From positions 1-12,200 of the forward strand of contig JAPLUP010000558.1 in assembly GCA_026397575.1 (NCBI GenBank): a stretch of 12,200 bases of DNA, in the 5' to 3' direction. Position 1 is the first letter of the stretch, and every line of letters begins with the position of its first letter. This DNA is from Candidatus Zixiibacteriota bacterium (GTDB lineage Bacteria; Zixibacteria; MSB-5A5; CAIYYT01). Shown piece after piece: positions 1 through 9,055 of this stretch. The notes below the pieces were generated by a model that made no database searches, was not told where the DNA came from, and saw only the letters and a list, made by a program, of their open reading frames with translations. The translations under genes and the position numbers were made by a program.

Positions 1-108
1 GCAGGCTTGTCGCGCGTGACTGACGCAGCCATTGCAAGTACAGACTTAATAATACGACGTAACACTCTGTCCAATCATATGTTACCGTACGATTCAAATT
101 AATAGTTC

Positions 109-113
109 GAGGG
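109..113 (+). promoter_or_regulatory. Candidate ribosome binding site for the penicillin-binding protein, supporting a TTG start
   Basis: GAGGG lies 9 bases upstream of the TTG at 123, which is normal spacing. This favours the long start. A second purine-rich stretch (AAGAGGG, 168-174) lies 14 bases before an in-frame GTG at 189 and 20 bases before an in-frame ATG at 195, so a shorter protein starting at residue 23 or 25 is also possible. Both starts keep the transmembrane anchor. Confidence 0.45.
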
Positions 114-122
114 CGTTTTTAG

Positions 123-2297
123 TTGACCGAAACCGTCTCGGCATGCAGATTGACGCAACGATCGCTCAAGAGGGCGGTACAATTGCGAGTGAGCATGTTT
201 GATTTTCGGACTATCAAGTACCCTGTCAAGTACTATGTGATCTTGGGTTGTCTGGCAGTGCTTGGCGTCGTAGTGGCGGTTTCGCTGGCATACGCCTACA
301 GAAATGAACTGCCGTCAATCGAGCAAATCTACAATATCGAGCCGCCGGTCGTAACGACGATTTACGATCGCAATGGCAAGGTCCTTCAGAAATTCCATTA
401 CGAGAACCGGACATTGGTCCCCTACAACAGGATTCCGGCACACGTGATCCAAGCGCTCATCTCGACTGAGGACGATCAGTTTTACAAACACTGGGGGGTC
501 GAGTGGCGCGGCGTCGCGAGAGCCATTTTCCGGAATCTGTTTTTTGGATTTGGTTCGGGGGGCGGTTCCACGATTTCGCAACAGCTTTCGCGTATGTTGT
601 TTCTCAACCGTGAAATCTCGATGGAACGCAAGTTTAAGGAGGCGTTGACGGCGCTCAAGATCGAGCGCACTTACTCGAAAAACGAGATTCTGGAGATGTA
701 TTTGAATCTCTACTACTTCGGTAATTCGTCGTATGGTATCGAGACGGCAGCGCGGAATTACTTCAACAAAAATGCCGAAGCCCTCACGATTGAAGAGGGC
801 GCATTGCTGGTGGCCATTGTGAATGCTCCTTCCCGCTATTCGCCGATCGAGCATCCAGAACGCGCCCTGCAACGGCGCAACTATGTGCTGAGCAGAATGG
901 AGTCTGAAGGGTATATCAGCCGGGCTCTGGGTGATGAACTCAAGAAGCTCCCGATCAAGCTTGATCTGGCGCAAAATGCTATCGGAGCTGCGCCATATTT
1001 TACGGAGATGGTGCGGCAGTATCTCACAGCCAAGTATGGCATCGAGCAATTCTACAAGGGTGGACTGAACGTCTACACTACCATTGACACGCGGCTGCAA
1101 CAGGTTGCCGAGCGATCAATGAAGATACAACTCGATTCGATTCAGACGCGTATCGAACGCACCAAGTGGCTCGGAAATCCCCAATACTCTGATATCGTAT
1201 ATGACAGCGCCACACACAAGAAATCCTATCAATTCAAGCAGATTCAGGGAGCCTTTGTCGGCATTGACAACGAGACGGGGGATATACTGACAATGATCGG
1301 GGGCAAGGATTTTGGCAAGTATAAGTTTAACCGCGCCGTACAGGCGAAGCGTCAACCTGGCTCGGCTTTCAAACCGTTTGTGTACACCGCAGCCGTAATG
1401 CAGGGCTATCATTCCTGCGACATCTTCTACGACACACCTATAGTTCTTACAATTCCGGGTTCGACTGAGTGGAGTCCGCAGAATTTCGACAATGAATTCC
1501 AGGGCGCCATGCCGCTACGCACCGGATTGGCCCGGTCGAGAAACTTGATCGCCATCAAGCTGCTGCAAATGGTCGGCGCCAAACCGGTCATCGATGTCGC
1601 CTACAAGATGGGTATCCAGAGCAAGCTGACACCAAACCCGGCGCTGGCGATCGGTACGTCCGAAGTCGATGTGCTCGAATTGGTGAGCGCTTACTCCTGT
1701 TTCCCCAATGGCGGGATTCATGTTGCACCGCGATCCATAACCAAGGTCGTCGATCGCTACGGCAACCTCCTTGAAGAAAACGGCGTCGCGCCACGGCAGG
1801 TGGCAATTGCGCCGGCTCCTGCTTACATGATGGTCAATTTGATGCAGTCGGTAATGGATGACTCAGGAGGCACAGGCGCAAATGCGCGCACCCGCGGATT
1901 CTATCGCCCGGCCGGAGGCAAGACCGGGACCTCAGACAACTTCTGCGATGCTTGGTTTGTCGGCTACACACCGCAGGTCACCGCCGGATGCTGGATTGGC
2001 TTCGACGACAAAACCTCGTTGGGACACAATCAAACCGGCAGTTTGAATGCTCTGCCGATCTGGACCGATTTTATGTCGGCAGCAGTTGATTCTCTTCCGG
2101 TAGAGGATTTCCCCGAACCACCGGGAATCACGCACGAGACGATCTGTATTGATTCCGGCAAGAAGGCGGCGGCATTTTGCACGCACATTCGTGATGAAGT
2201 CTTCCTGAGTGAGTACATGATTAACGAAGTCTGCCCGCTACACCGTAAGCACGCGCAAATTGAAACACAGTTACGACAACTCGCCAGCAGTCGCTAG
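123..2297 (+). CDS. Class A penicillin-binding protein (PBP1A-type, bifunctional transglycosylase/transpeptidase)
   Basis: This enzyme polymerises lipid II into glycan strands and cross-links their peptides on the outer face of the inner membrane. A short basic cytoplasmic tail is followed by one membrane anchor at about residues 37-58. The GT51 glycosyltransferase domain spans roughly 80-260. It shows the EDDQFYKH motif with the likely catalytic Glu116, then GGGSTISQQL (147-155), the ERKFKEA motif with the second conserved Glu173, and EILEMYLN. The transpeptidase domain runs from about 375 to 655 and has all three active-site motifs: SAFK (Ser414 nucleophile, Lys417), SRN (472-474) and KTGT (600-603). 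The C-terminal tail has spaced cysteines (675, 686, 704), a pattern common in this family. At 724 residues it is within the usual range and complete. The start is uncertain: TTG at 123, or GTG 189/ATG 195. It appears monocistronic and converges on the exporter operon. The exact subclass symbol cannot be set from sequence alone. Confidence 0.96.
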   Translation: MTETVSACRLTQRSLKRAVQLRVSMFDFRTIKYPVKYYVILGCLAVLGVVVAVSLAYAYRNELPSIEQIYNIEPPVVTTIYDRNGKVLQKFHYENRTLVPYNRIPAHVIQALISTEDDQFYKHWGVEWRGVARAIFRNLFFGFGSGGGSTISQQLSRMLFLNREISMERKFKEALTALKIERTYSKNEILEMYLNLYYFGNSSYGIETAARNYFNKNAEALTIEEGALLVAIVNAPSRYSPIEHPERALQRRNYVLSRMESEGYISRALGDELKKLPIKLDLAQNAIGAAPYFTEMVRQYLTAKYGIEQFYKGGLNVYTTIDTRLQQVAERSMKIQLDSIQTRIERTKWLGNPQYSDIVYDSATHKKSYQFKQIQGAFVGIDNETGDILTMIGGKDFGKYKFNRAVQAKRQPGSAFKPFVYTAAVMQGYHSCDIFYDTPIVLTIPGSTEWSPQNFDNEFQGAMPLRTGLARSRNLIAIKLLQMVGAKPVIDVAYKMGIQSKLTPNPALAIGTSEVDVLELVSAYSCFPNGGIHVAPRSITKVVDRYGNLLEENGVAPRQVAIAPAPAYMMVNLMQSVMDDSGGTGANARTRGFYRPAGGKTGTSDNFCDAWFVGYTPQVTAGCWIGFDDKTSLGHNQTGSLNALPIWTDFMSAAVDSLPVEDFPEPPGITHETICIDSGKKAAAFCTHIRDEVFLSEYMINEVCPLHRKHAQIETQLRQLASSR

Positions 2298-2303
2298 ATA
2301 CCT

Positions 2304-2333
2304 GAGCGAACACAGCGGCACAGATCTTCGCTC
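2304..2333. terminator. Possible bidirectional terminator hairpin between convergent genes
   Basis: The 59-base spacer between the convergent penicillin-binding protein and permease genes holds a perfect 7-bp inverted repeat, GAGCGAA (2304-2310) and TTCGCTC (2327-2333), with a 16-base loop. There is no T-tract on either side, so it is not a classical intrinsic terminator. It is a candidate because of its position. Confidence 0.3.
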
Positions 2334-2356
2334 GTGCAGAGAGAATGATGGGCGAG

Positions 2357-3598
2357 CTACTCGTAATGCAGACTGATAATCGGATCGACCGAGGCCGCGC
2401 GATAAGCGGGAACCACGCCGGCGACAAGACCAATGCCCACGGAAAGTGAAAACGCGACGATGACGCCGAGAATCGGAACGACCATCGGCAGTGGCGAGAC
2501 AGCCGAGATGATGAATGCCGCCAATAGTCCAAACACAATGCCGATGATTCCTCCCGTACCGGACAGCGTCATCGCCTCCACGAGGAATTGGAAGAAGACA
2601 TTGGCGCGTCGCGCACCAATGGCTTTCCGCACGCCAATTTCACGCGTTCGCTCCGTCACCGAGACCAGCATGATATTGAGCACGCCGATTCCTCCGACCA
2701 TTAAACCAACTGCCGAGATGGCAATCATCGCAATCCAGATTCCTCTTGTGATATCCTTGTACCAGCCAAGAATTGACTCCTGCGTGGCCATCGCGAAGTC
2801 GTCCGCATCGCTGTACTTCACTCCTCGCTGGCGGCGCAATGCCTGACGGATTTCGTCCTGCGCACGGTCCATCAATTGAGCAGAGCCGGACCGGACAGCG
2901 AGAAACAACTCCTTCTCCCAGGGAAAAAGCTTGTGGAACGTGCCGTAAGGGAGAATGACCATGTTATCCTGTGAATCACCAAACGAAGTCTTTCGTTTCT
3001 CCATTACTCCGGCCACCCGCAGTCTGACATTGTTGAAAAGAATTTGTTCACCGATCGGGTCGTTTCGGGTAAATAACGTGTTCGCCAAATCGCGACCGAT
3101 TACGCACACCATGGCGCGATGACGATCCTCCGATTCGAGGAAAAAACGCCCCTTTTCAATGTAATGGTTGTTAACCAGCTCATAGTCGATACTGGTGCCA
3201 AAGAGGTTGGTGTTGCGAGAAGTATTCTCTTTATACTTTGCGACATTGCCTCCCGGTCGCCAATAGTGATTCTGAGGAGCGACGCCATCGACCGACGGGC
3301 AGAGTTCCGAAATGGTGTTGGCCTCCACCAGCGTGATCGGTTCACGATTGCGCTCTTTTTCGGTCAACTCGTCCCAGTTGGTGTTGAACGGATACTTGGT
3401 AATGTAAATGACGTTGGAGCCCATTGCCTGAATGTCGTTGGCGACAGTCGAATTTAATCCCTGGATCAGCGCCACCATGGCGATTACCGAGCTGACGCCG
3501 ATCATTACGCCCAAAATGGTCATGAAGGCGCGGAACTTGTTCGAGCGAATCGAATCAAGAGCGAGAATTATGCCTTCTTTGGTCTCGAAGATATTCAT
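2357..3598 (-). CDS. MacB/FtsX-type ABC transporter permease (second of two)
   Basis: This is an inner-membrane permease subunit of a type VII (mechanotransmission) ABC transporter. The layout is that of the MacB/LolC family. The first membrane helix is at about 24-46 and follows a short cytoplasmic lead with the typical SIRSNKFRAFMTILGVMIGV stretch. A periplasmic MacB_PCD-like domain covers about 50-280. Three more helices (about 285-310, 342-366, 372-396) form the FtsX domain. The hallmark cytoplasmic loop [16 protein letters not shown] is at 315-330. The protein ends with the usual PAYRAASVDPIISLHYE, so its 413 residues look complete. Its ATG overlaps the stop of the upstream permease by 4 bases (ATGA), which suggests translational coupling. 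It is the last gene of the operon. It is similar to, but clearly diverged from, the neighbouring permease, so the two probably pair as a heterodimer. The transported substrate is unknown. Confidence 0.93.
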   Translation of the reverse strand: MNIFETKEGIILALDSIRSNKFRAFMTILGVMIGVSSVIAMVALIQGLNSTVANDIQAMGSNVIYITKYPFNTNWDELTEKERNREPITLVEANTISELCPSVDGVAPQNHYWRPGGNVAKYKENTSRNTNLFGTSIDYELVNNHYIEKGRFFLESEDRHRAMVCVIGRDLANTLFTRNDPIGEQILFNNVRLRVAGVMEKRKTSFGDSQDNMVILPYGTFHKLFPWEKELFLAVRSGSAQLMDRAQDEIRQALRRQRGVKYSDADDFAMATQESILGWYKDITRGIWIAMIAISAVGLMVGGIGVLNIMLVSVTERTREIGVRKAIGARRANVFFQFLVEAMTLSGTGGIIGIVFGLLAAFIISAVSPLPMVVPILGVIVAFSLSVGIGLVAGVVPAYRAASVDPIISLHYE

Positions 3599-4804
3599 GA
3601 TTCAAACCGTAACGCTTCGATCGGATCGAGTTTCGCCGCCTTCCATGCCGGATAGATTCCAAACACCAGACCGATGATCGTGGGGATACTGAATCCCACG
3701 ACCACTGCGGTAACCGAGATCACAAACGGCAGCCCCATCTTGCTTGAGGCAATGCTGGCAATCCCCAATCCGCCGGCCAGTCCAAGAACACCTCCGATCA
3801 GACACATCATGAGCGCCTCGAGCAGGAACTGACCAAGCACATGTCTGCTGCGAGCCCCCACCGCTTTGCGGATTCCGATCTCGCGCGTTCTTTCCGTCAC
3901 CGACACCATCATGATGTTCATGACGACGATACCGGCAACGACGATGGAGATGAACGGAATCGCAACCGTCACCAAACGCGCCGTGCCGGTGAAACTATCC
4001 ACGAACCCCATCACTGCGTCCTTTGTGATCAAGGCGAAATCATCCGGATCATGATACTGCACATGTCTGCGAGCACGCATGACGGCGCGAATCTGATCCA
4101 TTCCCTGATCCATACTCGACTCGGAGCGTATTTTGACCAGGACGTTGATGTCCTGATGCATCCCCGTCATTTGCAGCATCGTGCGGGCAGGCACGTAGAC
4201 ATATCTGTCGAGTGTCTCCCCCATGATCGAACCCTTCTTGGCGCCGACTCCAATGATCGTGAACTTCTCCCCACCGATTATGATTTCTTTGTCCAACGGA
4301 TCTTCGTACGGAAACAGTTTCTCTTTGATCTCCTGACCGATAACCGCCACCCGACGCCGGTGTTCGTCGTCAAGGTCAGTGAAGAACCGTCCCTCTGCAA
4401 TATCAAGATTGTAAATGCGCGAAACGCTGGCCGAGTATCCGCTGATGGATATCGAGTAAAGCGGCTTGTTGCCGCGTTTGATAGTCCTGGCGTGCCCTTC
4501 AATGCCAAGACCCACAGCCTCAGCCAGAGTGCAGGACATCTCAATGGCACGGGCGTCTTCAACCGTGATCTTCTTTCGCTTCAGCGCCTTCATCCACTCG
4601 TCGTGCGAAGTGATCATTCCGAAGCGGGTCACCGCCACCGTCGATGCACCCATGTCATCAAACACACTCGTGATGCGGAGCATCATGCCGTCGAGTGTCG
4701 AGATGATGGCGATTACGGAAGCGACTCCGATAACGACGCCGATAACGGTGAGCACTGTGCGCAGCTTGTGCGACCAGAGCGCCGCCACAGCCAATTTGAG
4801 ATTC

Positions 4805-4815
<11 letters not shown>
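3595..4815 (-). CDS. MacB/FtsX-type ABC transporter permease (first of two)
   Basis: This inner-membrane permease has the same plan as its downstream partner. The first helix is at about 18-42 ([20 protein letters not shown]), followed by a MacB_PCD-like periplasmic domain to about residue 275. Three FtsX-domain helices follow at about 281-306, 332-356 and 364-388. The loop [16 protein letters not shown] is at 307-322 and the end is [18 protein letters not shown]. At 406 residues it is full length for a permease without a fused ATPase domain. E. coli MacB, in contrast, carries its ATPase on the same chain; here the ATPase is the separate upstream gene. The start codon lies inside the ATPase gene with an 11-base overlap, and the stop overlaps the next permease by 4 bases. 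That is strong evidence for co-translation as one complex. Confidence 0.93.
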
Positions 4816-5505
<690 letters not shown>

Positions 5506-5506
<1 letters not shown>

Positions 5507-6747
5507 TAGTCGGTCTTTTCTTCTTTGACGATCTCCTTGGAAACCTTCACCTTGGCGCCATCTTCGATGGTGCGCAGGATCTTGTAGCTACCAGTAACGA
5601 TCTCTTCATTTTCAGCGAGACCTTCTTTGATTTCTACGTTCTGTTGGTCGGCAATTCCGGTCTTGATGGGCACGAATTTGACAACGTCCCCTGCCAATTT
5701 GAATATGCCTTCGAGCTCTTTCGTCTTCTTGTCATCCTTCTTTGAAGACTTCACCGAATCGACGGTGGCCGCAACAGCGCCACCAGATGAACCGCTACCG
5801 CCGGCGGCCTTCTTGAGTGAATCTGACTTGTCCGGACGCATCACCACTGCCTGAATCGGCACATAGAGAACGTCCTTGCGCTTATCCGTAGTGATATCAA
5901 CCGTGGCGGTCATGCCCGGTTTAATGCCCTCGACCTTCTCGAGCAACAGAATCTTGACTGTGAAGTTGGTGACTCCGCTGGTACCGGTGTTCTGCGCCGC
6001 ATTTCCCACCTCGGTAACGACACCTTTGAACGACGTGTCAGGCAACGCATCCAATTCAATCTTGGTATCCTGACCAACTCGCACGCGAGCGATATCGGTC
6101 TCGTCAACATTCACTTCCACCTCGATCGCCGAGAGATCAGCGACGGTCATAATCACGGTACCGGCGTTGTTCATCGTTCCGACCATGACAATCTCGCCTA
6201 TCTCGGCATTGAGCGCGGTGATCGTCCCGTCAATCGGCGCCGTAATGATCGTCTTGTCGAAGTTGTCTTTAATCTCTTCCAAGGATGCCTTCTGCTGCTT
6301 AGTATAGTATTGGGACGATTCCAGATTAGCCTTGGCTACCTCCAGCGCAGTCTGCAACTGCGTGTAGTTTTCATCGGAAATCAGCTGGGAAGCGTATAGA
6401 TTCTTGGCTCGTTCGAAGGTCTGTTTGGCTTCCAGCAGTGAGGCCTCGGATCTCTTCTCGGCAGATCGCGCGGCCGCCAGAGCCGCCTCCGACTGGCTTA
6501 CGGCTGCCTGATAACGGGTCTGATCGAGCCTGATCAGCACATCGCCTTTCTTTACCAGATCACCTTCCTTAGCCGGTAGCTCGATGATCTTGGCAGCAAC
6601 GTCCGCGGATATTTTCACAGTGGTTTTCGCTTGGACCGAACCGGTGGCAGTGACGAGCGAGAGATTACATCCGCCCCATCGCCTTAGCCATCGAAGCGAC
6701 GGCCAGGTTGAGTTGATACAAGGATTGAATTCGTGAATACTGGGCAT
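5506..6747 (-). CDS. MacA/HlyD-family periplasmic adaptor with missing N-terminal export signal/anchor
   Basis: This is a membrane fusion protein that should link the ABC permeases to the TolC-like channel. Family-like sequence runs from about residue 29 ([13 protein letters not shown]) to the end. Lipoyl/barrel-sandwich halves lie at about 44-76 and 166-200, an alpha-hairpin coiled coil at about 78-160, a beta-barrel at 205-288, and a membrane-proximal domain at about 290-405. Residues 306-345 are a Gly/Ser then Lys-rich linker. The N-terminus is abnormal. The first 28 codons lie inside the 3' end of the TolC-like gene in another frame, have no credible ribosome binding site, and encode no signal peptide or transmembrane anchor. 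Normal MacA-like proteins have about 30-45 residues with an anchor before the TATG-like strand. Real adaptor sequence starts at about 6666, exactly at the TolC-like stop codon (6665-6667). A deletion, a frameshifted TolC-adaptor fusion or an assembly error would each explain this. The stop overlaps the ATPase start by one base. Confidence 0.85.
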
Positions 6748-7990
6748 TGGTCAGAGAATACTGAGCGTCCAGCAACTCCAAAATGGAGGAAGCGCCCAGA
6801 CGGTATCGTTCCGACTGCAACTTCATATCTTCTTGCGCCGACTGCTCGGCCAGTTGCGCAGCCTGATACTGCAGTCGCGCTGTCTCGATATCCAGATAGG
6901 CCTGTTTCACCTGATACACCAGATTGTTGCGGTCGGCATCGTGACTCTCGCGCTGTGTCGCCTCCGCCAATCGGGCCCGCGAGTAGTTTGTCTTCTTGCG
7001 GAAACCGTCGAATATGCTGTAGCTGAGGTTGATACCAAAGGAGTAAGAACCATTCTCGTAACGGTACTTGAACCAGTCGCCGGCAGTCCGGCTGTTCCAA
7101 CCCCAGCCCAAACTGGCGCCGACGCGCGGTACCCACGACGATTTCGCGTTCCAGACAGCCACGCGAGCAGCGTCATAGTCCGCGTCGCTTTTCTTAAGTG
7201 ATGGATTGTCCGCCAATGCCGTCTCGACGCATTGCTCAAGTGACAGTGTGAAAGCGACCTGCCCCAATGTGTCAACCGGCACCATCGGCATAGTTACATC
7301 GCGGTTCAGGAGGAGATTGAGATTGAACTCGGCGTTCTTGATGTCGTTGTCACGCTGCAGCAGAGACACCGAATCGCGCGCAACATTCACTTGCGCTTTC
7401 AGTTTCTCGGATAGCGACGCCGAGCCGAGGTCATACTTGCTGGTCGTAACCTCCAATTGCTTCTTGGATCGTGCCAACGCGTCTTCCTGCACCTTCTTCA
7501 GCAACACCGCCTGAACCAGGCCATAGTAAGCCTGTTTGACACTATAAGCAGTACTCATGATCGTTTGGCGAAGCTCATTGCGCGATGAAGTGCGCTCCAA
7601 CGAACTCTGTTTGATTGTAAACCACGTGGACCCGCCGTCAAAGAGAGTCATCGACAGTGATAGCCCTGTGGAATAGGACTTGGTGCCGGGATCCTCGACG
7701 TAAATGCCGTATTCTGGCACGTAATACTTGCCGAATGACCTACCATAGGAATAGCGCGCACTGGTGGATACCGTGGGAAGCACGTTCGCCCAAGCATCCA
7801 GCAGATTGTACTTTGACTGCTTGTATCTGTTGTCAGCAGAGATGACGCCAACGTTTTTCTGCAGCGCCAGATCAATGCACTGCTTGAGTGAGAATTCGTT
7901 CTGCACTGCTGCTGCATTGGTCGTCGGCAACCCCCAAACAAACAGTCCGACGAAAAGCAGAATCGAACCTATCCGTCCAATTCTTTCCAT
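6665..7990 (-). CDS. TolC-like outer membrane factor (OEP family)
   Basis: This outer membrane channel with a periplasmic alpha-barrel is the exit duct of the exporter. An N-terminal signal peptide is visible: charged MERIGRIG, a hydrophobic core at about 9-22, and cleavage near Ala26-Ala28. Two OEP repeats follow, at about 33-235 and 248-440, as expected for TolC. Matching elements recur in both halves: SLKQCIDLALQKN and SLEQCVETALADN at the start, FDGG (117-120) and FDGF (327-330) in the beta-strand loops, and YDLGSASLSEKLKAQ (186-200) and YRLGASSILELLDAQ (396-410) in the helices. At 441 residues it is complete and ends in the typical KAMGRM. The ATG is supported by GAGGAG with 6-base spacing. 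It sits 39 bases downstream of the Yip1-domain gene. Its last 83 bases overlap the adaptor's formal open frame. Confidence 0.93.
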   Translation of the reverse strand: MERIGRIGSILLFVGLFVWGLPTTNAAAVQNEFSLKQCIDLALQKNVGVISADNRYKQSKYNLLDAWANVLPTVSTSARYSYGRSFGKYYVPEYGIYVEDPGTKSYSTGLSLSMTLFDGGSTWFTIKQSSLERTSSRNELRQTIMSTAYSVKQAYYGLVQAVLLKKVQEDALARSKKQLEVTTSKYDLGSASLSEKLKAQVNVARDSVSLLQRDNDIKNAEFNLNLLLNRDVTMPMVPVDTLGQVAFTLSLEQCVETALADNPSLKKSDADYDAARVAVWNAKSSWVPRVGASLGWGWNSRTAGDWFKYRYENGSYSFGINLSYSIFDGFRKKTNYSRARLAEATQRESHDADRNNLVYQVKQAYLDIETARLQYQAAQLAEQSAQEDMKLQSERYRLGASSILELLDAQYSLTNAQYSRIQSLYQLNLAVASMAKAMGRM

Positions 7991-7996
7991 TAACTA

Positions 7997-8002
7997 CTCC
8001 TC
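7997..8002 (-). promoter_or_regulatory. Ribosome binding site of the TolC-like gene
   Basis: The minus strand reads GAGGAG, then 6 bases, then the ATG at 7990. This strong site fixes the start of the TolC-like gene. It contrasts with the following adaptor gene, which lacks any such site. Confidence 0.75.
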
Positions 8003-8029
8003 AACTAAAGAAAAGATAAATACGCACAT

Positions 8030-8755
8030 TTAGAAGACGGCCTTTACCACTCCAACAATTGCGGCTATGACGCCGACCGGAATCAGTACCGTAGCCGTTG
8101 CTTTGCCATTTGAGAAACTGTAGACCACTGCCACACCGAATATCGTAAGGATCACCTGCCACACGAAAAATACGTCAGTGAATGAGTTCAGTAGAGTGTA
8201 AGCAACGGACATCATATCACTTCCGGGCAATAAGACCGCCAGCGAAGTCCGAATATCCATCGTCTGCTTCATCATCATCAGTGGAGTCTTGATAATCTGC
8301 CCCAAAACAGAGATCATCCCGGTGAAACTGACAAGCGAGACCAATGCCATGAATTTCGCCGATCCCCCAAAGACGACTGTTCCCATGAACAGAATGACCG
8401 CAGCCATTAAGAATACCATGATAGCTGATCCAATCAACCCCGCAAAGGCTCCAATAATTGCGCCGATTCCTTTGTAAGTCTCCATCTGCTGCACAGCCAA
8501 TTCGCGTTGCTCGGGCGTATACTTGTCCGATGTCATCATCTGCTGCTTCTGCATTTCCATCGCCATCGGAGCTACCATATAGGCACCCATCGTTGTCACC
8601 AGTAGTAAAATCACAAAAGGAATAATCCATGTTGGTTTCACCTTGATACTCCCAAAAACCCTCATCGGGCTCAAGAAGATGTTCACTAACATAGACCCGA
8701 CAGAATCGGCTTTTGTTTCATTTGACACGGTATTGTCCGGCATTATTGCGGTCAT
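8030..8755 (-). CDS. Yip1-domain integral membrane protein of unknown function
   Basis: This is a 241-residue polytopic inner-membrane protein that fits the bacterial Yip1-domain family. A short polar N-terminus leads into the typical NIFLSPMRVFGSIKVKPTW motif (25-43), followed by about five hydrophobic segments: 42-62, 97-126, 132-155, 185-213 and 219-240. A charged loop rich in Met, Gln and Glu (65-95) lies between the first and second segments. The biochemical role of bacterial Yip1-domain proteins is not established. The eukaryotic relatives act in membrane trafficking, but that should not be transferred here. The start is well supported: TGAGGAG lies 5 bases upstream of the ATG at 8755. 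It is the first gene of the exporter operon, 39 bases from the TolC-like gene, so it may act in assembly or regulation of the exporter. That link is inferred from position only. Confidence 0.85.
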   Translation of the reverse strand: MTAIMPDNTVSNETKADSVGSMLVNIFLSPMRVFGSIKVKPTWIIPFVILLLVTTMGAYMVAPMAMEMQKQQMMTSDKYTPEQRELAVQQMETYKGIGAIIGAFAGLIGSAIMVFLMAAVILFMGTVVFGGSAKFMALVSLVSFTGMISVLGQIIKTPLMMMKQTMDIRTSLAVLLPGSDMMSVAYTLLNSFTDVFFVWQVILTIFGVAVVYSFSNGKATATVLIPVGVIAAIVGVVKAVF

Positions 8756-8785
8756 AATCTCTCCTCACCAAGTATGTTTCTCTGA

Positions 8786-8841
8786 ACGCAAGTTACTACG
8801 CAAAGTTTCAAAAATCAATGTAACTCTGTGTAGCTCCGTGG
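8786..8841. repeat. Degenerate paired short repeats (ACGCAAAG / CTCYGTG type)
   Basis: Two near-copies of ACGCAA(A)G (8786-8792 and 8798-8805) are followed, after an AT-rich stretch, by two copies of CTCYGTG (8824-8830 CTCTGTG and 8834-8840 CTCCGTG). The arrangement resembles non-coding CACGGAG/CGCAAAG-type repeats that I recall from intergenic regions of many environmental bacteria. That recollection cannot be checked here, and this copy is short and imperfect. Confidence 0.35.
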
Positions 8842-8998
8842 CGGCTAACAGGCACACAAATGAAGGGGAAAATGCCAGCCAGCCCGCACACCAAACAAAG
8901 CAGCAATGACCGACCAGGACAGGAGCAGCGTGCCGCTAGCTACTCAGAGCAAAACACTCGACGATCGCGGCCTAATGCAGACAATCGGAGGCTGCAAG

Positions 8999-9039
8999 AA
9001 AAAGGCGGCAGCCAGTTTGTCTGGAAACCGGTTGCCGCC
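8999..9039 (-). terminator. Intrinsic terminator of the lipoprotein gene
   Basis: Read on the minus strand, GGCGGCA (9039-9033) pairs perfectly with TGCCGCC (9010-9004) and is followed at once by TTTTT (9003-8999). A smaller CCAG/CTGG stem lies inside the loop. It is 17 bases past the lipoprotein stop codon. The GC-rich stem with a T-tract is a classical Rho-independent terminator and separates the lipoprotein transcript from the exporter operon. Confidence 0.85.
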
Positions 9040-9055
9040 CGCGAAAGCACTTATC

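Larger units (their letters stand above)
8756..9055. other. Gene-free spacer between the exporter operon and the lipoprotein gene
   Basis: I see no credible gene in these 300 bases. The spacer holds the ribosome binding site TGAGGAG of the Yip1-domain gene (minus strand, 8761-8767), a repeat-like motif (8786-8841) and the lipoprotein gene's terminator (8999-9039). The operon promoter should lie here on the minus strand, but I found no box pair strong enough to call. Confidence 0.6.

Noticed and set aside
32..55. TTGCAA and TAATAC as a promoter for the penicillin-binding protein gene
   Set aside because: The spacing is only 12 bases, too short for a sigma70-type promoter.
1..102. Open frame entering from the left edge and ending at TAA 100-102, possible C-terminus of an upstream gene
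   Set aside because: Only 33 codons are visible, they match nothing I recognise, and the other two forward frames stop early. There is not enough to call a gene.
315..1100. 261-codon open frame on the minus strand within the penicillin-binding protein gene
   Set aside because: It overlaps the conserved glycosyltransferase domain on the other strand, shows no domain of its own and has no supporting ribosome binding site.
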